From NCBI GenBank assembly GCA_003641675.1, contig QNBI01000101.1, forward strand, positions 1-7,114: 7,114 bases of DNA. Direction: 5' to 3'. Within the stretch, counting starts at the first letter, position 1. Each line of letters opens with the position of its first letter. This DNA comes from Spirochaetota bacterium (GTDB lineage: Bacteria > Spirochaetota > Spirochaetia > SZUA-6). Under the pieces are notes generated by a model. It was not told where the DNA came from and made no database searches. It saw only the letters and a program-made list of their open reading frames with translations. The position numbers were made by a program, and so were the translations under genes. Shown piece by piece: positions 1 to 5,229 of the stretch.

Positions 1-1044
1 GATGCCATAGCATATCTCTGGAAGGAAATAGGGACTTCCTGCATTCATTTAGAACAGACCCACAGGGTTGTACGGCTTTTTAGAGCGATATTAAGAGAAG
101 TTGCTCCATGGGTGCTGATAATCACGGAGACTAATGTCCCTCATGAAGAGAATATATCTTACTTCGGTGACGGCACAAATGAGGCTCAGATGGTGTATCA
201 GTTTTCTCTTCCTCCTCTTGTACTGGACGCTTTTAGACGCGGAGATTCTACCCATTTAAGTAAATGGGCTTCGGGGCTTACCTCTATTGAGGGAGATGTA
301 ACTTTTTTTAATTTTTTAGCCTCTCACGATGGAGTCGGGCTTCTTCCTGCCCATGGAATACTAACCGATGAAGAACTTCACGGCCTGGTTGACCTTGCTC
401 TCTCCCATGGCGGTTATGTATCTTACAAGGCTACTCCTGAAGGAAATATACCGTATGAGCTTAATATTACATATTATAATGCAATTGTAAATTCGGAAGA
501 AGAAGATGATGTAAAAGTTAAAAAGTTTTTAAGTTCGCAGGCTATTATGCTATCATTAAAGGGAGTACCCGGCATTTACATACACAGCCTTCTCGGAACG
601 GAAAATTACAGAGAGGGAGTGAAAATAACAAAGATTAACAGAACCGTTAATAGGAAAAAATTCAGCTATTCGGAAATCACAGCGCTGGTGAAAGATGAAA
701 ACAGTACTGTATCTAGGATTTTTAACGGATTTAAGTATCTACTTAATACAAGAAAAAATGAGAAAGCTTTTCATCCGGGGGGAAAGCAGACGATACTTTC
801 TAAATCCGGACCTGTGTTTGCCATTCTAAGAAAGGCTTCTGAAAGTGGTGAACAGATTTTGTGTCTTCATAATGTCAGCGGTGAAAGAGCAGTCTACAAA
901 CTGGATTTAACGGAAAATAGTTTCGGTAACTATGCTCTCCTAAAAGATCTGTTGTCGGGCAGAAAAGTGATAATAAAAAAAGAGCGGAAAGAACTAGGAA
1001 TTAGTTTGGAAGCGTATGAAACGGCATGGTACAAGGCAGAGTAG
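1..1044 (+). CDS. GH13_18 sugar phosphorylase (sucrose/glucosylglycerate phosphorylase-like), C-terminal part
   Basis: This is the 3' part of a gene that begins left of the window; frame 1 is open from base 1 to TAG at 1042-1044 (347 residues). The family (glycoside hydrolase 13, subfamily 18) cleaves an alpha-glucoside such as sucrose, sucrose-6-phosphate or glucosylglycerate with phosphate, giving glucose-1-phosphate in the cytoplasm. Visible residues: the first codon is the Asp of DAIAYLWKE, which matches the catalytic nucleophile region; E43 in ITETNVPHEENISYFG is the acid/base; D110 in NFLASHDGVGL is the transition-state stabiliser. PYELNITYYNAI, GVPGIYIHSLLGTENY and INRTVNRKKF are subfamily hallmarks also remembered from E. 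coli YcjM (glucosylglycerate phosphorylase). Whole proteins are about 490-590 residues, so roughly 60% is seen. The substrate cannot be settled from this fragment. A GTG at 112 lies inside the conserved domain and is not the start. Confidence 0.9.
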   Translation, partial: DAIAYLWKEIGTSCIHLEQTHRVVRLFRAILREVAPWVLIITETNVPHEENISYFGDGTNEAQMVYQFSLPPLVLDAFRRGDSTHLSKWASGLTSIEGDVTFFNFLASHDGVGLLPAHGILTDEELHGLVDLALSHGGYVSYKATPEGNIPYELNITYYNAIVNSEEEDDVKVKKFLSSQAIMLSLKGVPGIYIHSLLGTENYREGVKITKINRTVNRKKFSYSEITALVKDENSTVSRIFNGFKYLLNTRKNEKAFHPGGKQTILSKSGPVFAILRKASESGEQILCLHNVSGERAVYKLDLTENSFGNYALLKDLLSGRKVIIKKERKELGISLEAYETAWYKAE

Positions 1045-1113
1045 GAGTGTGCGGCAGCATGCGTTTCGGGAGTTTACTGTTTGGTTGTTTGTGGTTTGGC
1101 AATGCGGTCAGAT

Positions 1114-1160
1114 AAAAAAACCGCTGCATATTAAGAGTCTTAATCCTTGCCGCAGCGGTT
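1114..1160 (-). terminator. Rho-independent terminator (nested hairpin) after the rubredoxin gene
   Basis: The outer arms AACCGCTGC (1119-1127) and GCAGCGGTT (1152-1160) pair perfectly over 9 bp. Read on the minus strand the stem is followed directly by a run of seven T (plus-strand A run 1114-1120). Inside the loop lies a second inverted repeat, ATTAAG (1130-1135) with CTTAAT (1139-1144). The element sits 33 bases past the rubredoxin stop codon, so it most likely ends the perR-sor-ferritin-rubredoxin transcript. On the plus strand the stem is followed by TATAATTTCTCTCT, a weaker U-rich tail, so it may also serve the convergent GH13_18 gene. Confidence 0.82.
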
Positions 1161-1192
1161 TATAATTTCTCTCTATAAATTCTATAAAGTAC

Positions 1193-1354
1193 TTATTCCT
1201 CTTGCGAGAAATCTTCCTTTCCTACACCGCAGACAGGGCATACCCAGTCTTCCGGTATATCTTCGAACGCTGTTCCTGCATTTACTCCATTGTCCGGATC
1301 ACCCTCTTCGGGGTCGTAAATATAACCGCAGACATTGCAAACATATTTTTTCAT
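1193..1354 (-). CDS. Rubredoxin
   Basis: A 53-residue protein starting with ATG at 1354 and ending with TAA at 1195-1193. It begins [20 protein letters not shown] and carries the two rubredoxin knuckles C6-x2-C9-G and C39-P-x-C42-G, with the family GDPDNGV and [14 protein letters not shown] segments. Length is typical (about 52-54). The four cysteines bind one iron as Fe(SCys)4; the protein is a small cytoplasmic one-electron carrier. AAGGAG at 1365-1370 is a clear ribosome binding site 10 bases before the ATG. It is the last gene of the perR operon, 45 bases after the ferritin stop and just before a terminator. Rubredoxin is the known electron donor of superoxide reductase in anaerobes, and the co-location supports that role here. 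Confidence 0.96.
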   Translation of the reverse strand: MKKYVCNVCGYIYDPEEGDPDNGVNAGTAFEDIPEDWVCPVCGVGKEDFSQEE

Positions 1355-1399
1355 CGATTTTTTGCTCCTTCTAGTATAGATTTAACCAAGCAAAGACAC

Positions 1400-1816
1400 T
1401 CAGTCTGTCTTTCGCTGTCCTAATTCACGATCCAGCATAATAAGCCCCTTACCCGATGACCCGATCATCTTTAACTTTTCAAGAATTTCGGAAGCAGAGG
1501 CTTCTTCTTCTACCTGTTCATTGACGTACCATTGTAGCAGTATCGCTGTGGCATTGTCTTTTTCGGTGCGGGCAAGATCCATGAGATAATTTATCATAGC
1601 GGTAACTTTCTGCTCGTGTTTATACGTTTCTTCGACTACTGCAAGGGGTGAATCCCACTTTGAAGGCGGCTTAGTTATGGAATCAAAAATCACCCTTCCT
1701 CCTCTTTCGTTTATATAGCTGTAAAATATCATTGCATGGTTTTGTTCTTCTGCTGCCTCTGCTTCCATCCATTTGGCGAAACCTCTTAGGTTTACGGATT
1801 CAAAGTACGATGCCAT
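1400..1816 (-). CDS. Bacterial non-haem ferritin (FtnA-type), 5' end interrupted by a stop codon
   Basis: From the only available in-frame ATG (1816) this gives 138 residues, ending with TGA at 1402-1400. It is a ferritin: SYFESVNLRGFAKWM, ETYKHEQ, LQWYVNEQVEEE and GLIMLDREL are family signatures. Numbered as the full-length frame (start 1894), ferroxidase and iron-site residues fall exactly where E. coli FtnA has them: E17, E50, H53, E94, E126, Q127, E129, E130. FtnA-type ferritin oxidises Fe(II) and stores it as ferric mineral in a 24-subunit cytoplasmic shell. Starting at 1816 removes the first half of helix A including E17, and no Shine-Dalgarno sequence precedes that ATG. The missing residues are encoded in frame upstream (see 1817-1894), but codon 5 there is TAA. 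The gene is therefore either a nonsense mutant, a sequence error, or started at a non-standard codon. Family assignment is certain; the intact N-terminus is not. It is the third gene of the perR operon. Confidence 0.85.
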   Translation of the reverse strand: MASYFESVNLRGFAKWMEAEAAEEQNHAMIFYSYINERGGRVIFDSITKPPSKWDSPLAVVEETYKHEQKVTAMINYLMDLARTEKDNATAILLQWYVNEQVEEEASASEILEKLKMIGSSGKGLIMLDRELGQRKTD

Positions 1817-1894
1817 GGAAAGGTATAAATACTCAGAGTAGAGTTCAGCATTAATCTGTTTGTTAACCGCACCTTCTATTTATTTACTTATCAT
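1817..1894 (-). other. Conserved 5' end of the ferritin reading frame with in-frame TAA at codon 5
   Basis: Reading minus from ATG at 1894, the frame gives M-I-S-K-stop-I-E-G-A-V, then NKQINAELYSEYLYLS, running straight into the ferritin at 1816. The segment after the stop is unmistakable ferritin helix A with ferroxidase Glu17. The stop is TAA at 1882-1880, one base from AAA (Lys), which would be an ordinary residue there. The ATG lies 3 bases after the superoxide reductase stop, a spacing typical of coupled genes, with GGGAAG in the preceding gene's tail as a possible ribosome site. No ATG, GTG or TTG occurs in frame between the TAA and 1816; only ATA and ATT codons could act as rare starts. 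Confidence 0.85.
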
Positions 1895-1897
1895 TTC

Positions 1898-2272
1898 TTA
1901 TGCTTCCCAGAGACCGTGAATATTGCAGTATTCACGCACCTTTATATCTTTAGCCGAAACTTCAAAAAAAACTTCCGGTTTTTCTCCGGGTTTTAAAAAC
2001 TGCCTGTACGCTGTACCGTCTGCAATAAGTTCTATCCATTCTATGTAGTGTTTTTCTTCCATTGGATGAAGAGTGCTGCCTACCGTTACCCTATATCCGT
2101 TTGCCTCTTTCTTAACAACCGGGACATGCTTTTCCGTAGAAGAGTCAGCAGTTTTTTCCTCGAAGAGCTTCATCGGCTGGCCGCAACATACTAACTCTCC
2201 CTTGCCTGAGTGGAGTACTTCTACAATATTGCCGCAGATTTCACATTTATAAATCTGCAATTTTTTTGTCAT
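1898..2272 (-). CDS. dfx: Superoxide reductase, class I (desulfoferrodoxin, 2Fe-SOR)
   Basis: A 124-residue cytoplasmic enzyme that reduces superoxide to hydrogen peroxide without releasing oxygen. The N-terminal desulforedoxin domain (about 1-36) has C10-x2-C13 and C29-C30, the Fe(SCys)4 centre I. The C-terminal neelaredoxin domain has the active-site iron ligands H49, H69, H75, C116 and H119, with the E47-K48 pair of the EKHVP loop. These positions are the same as those known for the Desulfovibrio protein. Start ATG 2272 is supported by TAGGAGG at 2280-2286, seven bases upstream. The gene lies 39 bases after perR and 3 bases before the ferritin ATG at 1894, and its likely donor rubredoxin is encoded in the same operon. 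All key residues are present. Confidence 0.97.
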   Translation of the reverse strand: MTKKLQIYKCEICGNIVEVLHSGKGELVCCGQPMKLFEEKTADSSTEKHVPVVKKEANGYRVTVGSTLHPMEEKHYIEWIELIADGTAYRQFLKPGEKPEVFFEVSAKDIKVREYCNIHGLWEA

Positions 2273-2279
2273 TCTTATA

Positions 2280-2286
2280 CCTCCTA
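2280..2286 (-). promoter_or_regulatory. Ribosome binding site of superoxide reductase gene
   Basis: The minus strand reads TAGGAGG, seven bases before ATG 2272. This is the strongest Shine-Dalgarno sequence in the operon and suggests high translation. It abuts an inverted repeat, TATAAAATTATA (2285-2296). Confidence 0.8.
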
Positions 2287-2296
2287 TAAAATTATA
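2285..2296. promoter_or_regulatory. AT-rich inverted repeat, possible operator
   Basis: TATAA-AA-TTATA is a 5-bp inverted repeat with a 2-base centre, lying between perR and the superoxide reductase gene and overlapping its ribosome site by two bases. It loosely resembles the AT-rich inverted repeats bound by PerR but does not fit the classical 7-1-7 Per box. AT-rich sequence gives such repeats by chance, so this is a weak candidate. Confidence 0.2.
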
Positions 2297-2311
2297 AATC
2301 CTTAGCGGATT

Positions 2312-2764
2312 TTACTTACCTGTTTTTAATAAATCATTCTTTAAAGTCTGTTTTTTTCTTTTTTTTAAGCATTCGGGGCATAACCCGTAGAAATTAATTG
2401 TGTGGTAAAGCACTTTATAATGTATTCGTTCTTCTACTATGGTATCTATACCCTTTAGTATGTCGAGCTCAACATCGTCTATCCTTCCGCATTCTATACA
2501 CTGGATATGGTAATGATCCTCTGTTCTGCCATCGAAATGTGTCTGAGAATCATTGGTTTTTATTTTTGTGATTAAACCGTTTTCCGACATAACGTCGAGG
2601 TTTCGGTAGATAGTGCCAAGACTTACTCGCGGCAGCTTTTTTTTAACTATGTTAAAGAGTTCGTATGCAGTGGGATGTGTTTTTACTTTTTTAATTTCCT
2701 CAAGTATAACTTTCCGTGCTTTTGTCTTTTTAAGCTTTTTACGTTTAAATAATTCAACTTCCAT
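2312..2764 (-). CDS. perR: Peroxide-responsive repressor, Fur family (PerR-type)
   Basis: A 150-residue metal-dependent repressor. The N-terminal winged helix (about 10-75) contains HPTAYELF and VSLGTIYRNLDVM, the recognition region; the C-terminal domain (about 80-135) dimerises and binds metal. Compared with B. subtilis PerR all ligands are present with a constant offset of 7: H30, D78, H84, H86, D97 (regulatory site; counterparts H37, D85, H91, H93, D104) and C89, C92, C129, C132 (structural zinc). Having Asp at the D85 and D104 counterparts favours peroxide-sensing PerR over iron-sensing Fur. In PerR, peroxide oxidises the iron-ligand histidines and releases DNA. ATG 2764 was chosen because the frame extends upstream to 2836 only through a near-consensus promoter (2787-2815). 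It is the first gene of the superoxide reductase, ferritin and rubredoxin operon, so autoregulation is likely. Confidence 0.92.
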   Translation of the reverse strand: MEVELFKRKKLKKTKARKVILEEIKKVKTHPTAYELFNIVKKKLPRVSLGTIYRNLDVMSENGLITKIKTNDSQTHFDGRTEDHYHIQCIECGRIDDVELDILKGIDTIVEERIHYKVLYHTINFYGLCPECLKKRKKQTLKNDLLKTGK

Positions 2765-2786
2765 AATTAAGAATGATTCCTGTTTA

Positions 2787-2815
2787 AATATAGGCAAACT
2801 GTGTACGGTTGTCAA
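2787..2815 (-). promoter_or_regulatory. Sigma-70-type promoter of the perR operon
   Basis: The minus strand carries TTGACA (2815-2810), a 17-base spacer (2809-2793) and TATATT (2792-2787): a perfect -35 box, ideal spacing and a -10 box with one mismatch. Transcription would start near 2780, about 15 bases before the perR ATG at 2764. The leader is very short, and the AGGAAT at 2781-2776, the best ribosome-site candidate, would lie at its extreme 5' end. This promoter probably drives the whole four-gene operon, since no other strong promoter is visible within it. Confidence 0.78.
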
Positions 2816-2839
2816 GCTGAAGATTCGTTTTTCCATAAA
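2809..2839 (+). promoter_or_regulatory. Possible divergent promoter for the PAP2 gene
   Basis: On the plus strand TTGTCA (2809-2814) is followed after 19 bases by CATAAA (2834-2839). The -35 match is 5 of 6, but the spacing is long and the -10 weak. The -35 box almost coincides with the perR -35 box on the other strand, so the two promoters would be back to back. It would place transcription start upstream of ATG 2894. Weak candidate. Confidence 0.3.
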
Positions 2840-2893
2840 CTGATGAAACTTTTCTTTTCACCGGGAGTTTTTTCTGTTATTATTTCTTATATT

Positions 2894-3718
2894 ATGAATC
2901 TTATAAAATTATTTAAGAGATTTATTGAATGGCGAATATGGTTTTATCTTATACTTTCTGCTGCAGCCTTTAATTATGCCGGTGTTTATGCAGATTCAAT
3001 ATTGGATTTTGCACCTCCTCCGGATGAGTATTCTTTAAGGTTTATTCCGGACAGTCTAATTCTTACAAGTTCTGCGGGCTTATTTCTTACAGGAAAGATT
3101 GTGCAGAATAACAAGCCCTCTGTTACCTTAGAAGAAATCGGCAGTTTAAACTCCGATAGTGTTTTTATTTTGGATAGAGTATTTATGCGTGATTTTTCGG
3201 AAGGCTTTAATCTGGCAAGCGGAATTACGGAATACTCTTCGCTGGCTATGCCCTTAATACCTCTGGCAGGTACGGCATTTAATTCTAACTATAAACAGTC
3301 TGTTTCCATAATTTTAGAGTATTCGGAAGCCTTAATGTATTCTCTCGGGACAAAAAACCTGTTAAAAGGTCTTGTTAAGAGATTTAGGCCCTATGCCTAT
3401 TACTCGGAAACCGGAGGCTATTTTAGCCCATCCTACCTTGTAACCGAAAATCCTGAAACTGCCATGTCGTTTCCCTCCGGGCACACCTCTGCAGCATTTA
3501 CCGGTGCTGTTTTTGCCGGTATGATGTTTAACCGCTATTATCCTGATTCGCCTCTAAAGATTCCTCTCTGGATAACTGCTTTGGCAGCAGCTTCTGCAAC
3601 AGGCGTTCTAAGGGTAATGTCCGGGAATCACTATGTTACAGATGTAGTTTCAGGGGCAGTAATAGGCTCGTTCTTCGGTTTTATTGTACCCTGTATGCAC
3701 GATATTAAATATGAGTAA
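2894..3718 (+). CDS. PAP2-superfamily membrane phosphatase with signal peptide
   Basis: From ATG 2894 this is 274 residues. The N-terminus MNLIKLFKRFIEWR is basic and is followed by a hydrophobic stretch ending in VYA-DS, a plausible signal peptidase I site after A33. The PAP2 (type 2 phosphatidic acid phosphatase) signature is complete: K158-x6-R165-P166 (KGLVKRFRP), P194-SGH197, and R240-x5-H246-x3-D250 (RVMSGNHYVTD); H197 and H246 are the expected catalytic histidines. Several hydrophobic segments (about 116-129, 198-212, 225-239, 251-265) fit a membrane enzyme with its active site on the outer side. Such enzymes dephosphorylate phosphatidic acid, undecaprenyl pyrophosphate or related lipids; the substrate here is unknown. 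Upstream starts at 2801 (GTG) and 2843 (ATG) are open in frame, but 2801 lies in the perR promoter and neither has a clear ribosome site; nor does 2894, so the start is uncertain. A patatin gene follows 35 bases later. Confidence 0.85.
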   Translation: MNLIKLFKRFIEWRIWFYLILSAAAFNYAGVYADSILDFAPPPDEYSLRFIPDSLILTSSAGLFLTGKIVQNNKPSVTLEEIGSLNSDSVFILDRVFMRDFSEGFNLASGITEYSSLAMPLIPLAGTAFNSNYKQSVSIILEYSEALMYSLGTKNLLKGLVKRFRPYAYYSETGGYFSPSYLVTENPETAMSFPSGHTSAAFTGAVFAGMMFNRYYPDSPLKIPLWITALAAASATGVLRVMSGNHYVTDVVSGAVIGSFFGFIVPCMHDIKYE

Positions 3719-3744
3719 GATAAGTTATGAGTAAATAAACTAAC

Positions 3745-3749
3745 GGAGG
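3745..3749 (+). promoter_or_regulatory. Ribosome binding site that decides a GTG start
   Basis: GGAGG lies four bases before GTG 3754. No in-frame ATG is near, and the protein read from this GTG starts exactly where patatin-family proteins start (KKVGVAFGGGGARG), so the GTG start is well supported. Confidence 0.8.
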
Positions 3750-3753
3750 AATT

Positions 3754-4683
3754 GTGAAAAAAGTTGGAGTTGCATTCGGAGGCGGGGGTGCACGGGGACT
3801 CGCCCATCTTGGAGTGATAAGGGCATTAAGAAACAGCGGGAAATATATACCGAAAATTACAGCAGGTACCTCTGCGGGTTCTATTGCTGCAGTTCTTTAT
3901 GCCAGCGGGATTTCCCAGCTGGAAATTGAAGAAACGGCAAAGGAATTCGATTGGTTTAAGGATGTGATAAGCTTTTCGGATACTGTAAAGAATATTTTTA
4001 ACAGAAACAGAGGAGGGTTGGTATCGAATTCAAAACTTGGTGATTCTATTAACCGGCTTATAAGCGGACGCAGTTTTGATGATTTTAATATAGATATTGC
4101 AGTAGTAGCAACGGAAATAGAGAAGATGCAGCGTGTTATCTTTACATCAAAAAGGGCAGCAGCGGAAATTAACAGGGAGGAGTTGGAGAAATTTCTTCCT
4201 GAGCCGAAAGGACCCATGCCTGGATGCGATACTATTATTGTGCCGGACTGTAAAGATGTAGGGCTTGCTGTGCGTGCAAGCTGTGCAGTTCCGGGAGTGT
4301 TTCAGCCTGTTGAAATAATGGGTATGCGTCTTCTGGACGGCGGGGTGGTGGACCAGGTTCCTGTTGATGTTGTTAAAGCAATGGGAGCTGATATTACAAT
4401 AGGCGTAAGTCTTGCCCTTTCCTTTATTCCTCAGAAATTTACATCGGCTGTACACTCTCTTTCCGGTATGGTCGGACTTTTGGGTATTCAGCAGCTTCGC
4501 AAGAATCTGGAAAATGCCGATATCGGATTTCAGGTAGAAGGCATAGATAAAAGGAGTCCTGTTAATCCAAAACAGTACGATCTTGTAGATTTGGGAGAAA
4601 AACAGATGATAAGGCTGTTAGATGAATATGAAAGAAAAAAAAGAAAACTGCCCGGCATTCTATTCGGGAGAAAGGTATATTAA
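3754..4683 (+). CDS. Patatin-like phospholipase (RssA-type)
   Basis: A 309-residue cytoplasmic or membrane-associated acyl hydrolase with a Ser-Asp dyad. Motifs: oxyanion-hole loop GGGGARG at 9-15, nucleophile S40 in GTSAGS (38-43), and D195 in LLDGGVVD, the catalytic Asp of the DG[A/G] motif; AVRASCAVPGVFQPV (172-186) is another family block. No signal peptide or membrane span is evident. The family releases fatty acids from phospholipids or other acyl lipids; the true substrate is unknown. Between the strand VIFTS (128-132) and the VGLAVRAS block lies a segment (about 133-168) longer than I expect for short patatins, with GPMPGCDTIIVPDC. The C-terminus is very basic (EYERKKRKLP), which could favour contact with acidic lipids. 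It follows the PAP2 gene by 35 bases and precedes the next gene by 2 bases, so the three are probably co-transcribed. RssA-type housekeeping function seems likelier than a defence effector, as no cyclase or other defence gene is visible. Confidence 0.92.
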   Translation: MKKVGVAFGGGGARGLAHLGVIRALRNSGKYIPKITAGTSAGSIAAVLYASGISQLEIEETAKEFDWFKDVISFSDTVKNIFNRNRGGLVSNSKLGDSINRLISGRSFDDFNIDIAVVATEIEKMQRVIFTSKRAAAEINREELEKFLPEPKGPMPGCDTIIVPDCKDVGLAVRASCAVPGVFQPVEIMGMRLLDGGVVDQVPVDVVKAMGADITIGVSLALSFIPQKFTSAVHSLSGMVGLLGIQQLRKNLENADIGFQVEGIDKRSPVNPKQYDLVDLGEKQMIRLLDEYERKKRKLPGILFGRKVY

Positions 4684-4685
4684 AG

Positions 4686-5201
4686 ATGGATGTTCATATT
4701 CAGTGCAGACTTTCCGTGTCGGGTGAAAAGAATTCGGTGAAGAAATTTAAAGATAGAGCTTACGGGATTTATCCTGTTTATGAAATCGGGCCCGGATGTC
4801 CGTCCTGCAGAATTATCCTGGAACCGAAGGAGCTGCCAAAACATGTACTATGTTTTAATTCGCTGGTTTCGATTCCGGATGAAGTGTTAAAACGCGGATA
4901 TCCGAAGGCAGGGATTTACTGGGAAATTAACAACTGGGGGATTAAGTGGGGCGCGGGAGATGATGAAATAATAGAAGAGAAAGATACTCAGACTGCAGTA
5001 CCCCGTAAATGGGTAAAAACCGTTTCAGGGATATTTCCGGATTTAAGGTTTGTCCTTGCATATTTCGGAAAGGAGTGCCTGCCCTTTTGGGGAATTGAGG
5101 TATATGAAAAGGGCAATCTTAAAGAAGTTGTAGAAATTCCTCATAGTGCTTCGGAAAAACAGGATAAGCTAAGTTCCGAGTGGGAAAGGGCGGTATCGTA
5201 A
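4686..5201 (+). CDS. Small protein with YubB-like (DUF1281_C) ferredoxin-fold domain
   Basis: A 171-residue soluble protein with no signal peptide. Residues about 57-135 resemble the YubB ferredoxin-like domain found in many plasmid, phage and chromosomal small proteins: FNSLVSIPDEVLKRGYPKAG, then INNWGIKWGAGD, then a V-x-FPDLRFVLAYFGKE strand-turn and FWGIEVYEKGNL. The biochemical role of this family is unknown to me. The N-terminal third is unusual in containing GPGCPSC (36-42), a C-x2-C pair that could bind metal, and no partner cysteine pair is visible. ATG 4686 lies 2 bases after the patatin stop; the GGGAGAAAGG in the end of the patatin gene can serve as ribosome site, so translation is probably coupled. 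The family call rests on recalled motif order, not on a search. Confidence 0.6.
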   Translation: MDVHIQCRLSVSGEKNSVKKFKDRAYGIYPVYEIGPGCPSCRIILEPKELPKHVLCFNSLVSIPDEVLKRGYPKAGIYWEINNWGIKWGAGDDEIIEEKDTQTAVPRKWVKTVSGIFPDLRFVLAYFGKECLPFWGIEVYEKGNLKEVVEIPHSASEKQDKLSSEWERAVS

Positions 5202-5229
5202 TTTTTAAGCATACACTCTTTCGCAAGCT

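Noticed and set aside
1147..1423. Two plus-strand open frames of 75 and 73 codons
   Set aside because: They lie over the rubredoxin gene on the other strand, have no recognisable domain, and the cysteine pattern belongs to the minus-strand protein.
1817..1894. Reassigned TAA codon (alternative genetic code) to explain the ferritin stop
   Set aside because: TAA ends the rubredoxin, superoxide reductase, perR, patatin, PAP2, YubB-like and mfd genes here at the expected family lengths, and no other gene shows an internal TAA.
2801..2893. Longer PAP2 protein starting at 2801 or 2843
   Set aside because: The start at 2801 lies inside the perR promoter, and the start at 2843 adds residues before an already complete signal peptide. 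Neither has a clear ribosome site, so I preferred 2894, although 2843 is not excluded.
3710..3734. Direct repeat TATGAGTAA, two copies 16 bases apart, across the PAP2 stop
   Set aside because: Short and AT-rich; most likely a chance or slippage duplication with no matching copies elsewhere that I can see.
3897..4455. Minus-strand open frames opposite the patatin gene
   Set aside because: They are shadows of the patatin coding sequence and contain no recognisable domain or ribosome site.
2894..5201. PAP2-patatin-YubB-like unit as an anti-phage (CBASS-like) system
   Set aside because: Patatin effectors do occur in CBASS, but no nucleotide cyclase, ubiquitin-like enzyme, sensor or mobile-element signature is present; the patatin looks RssA-like.
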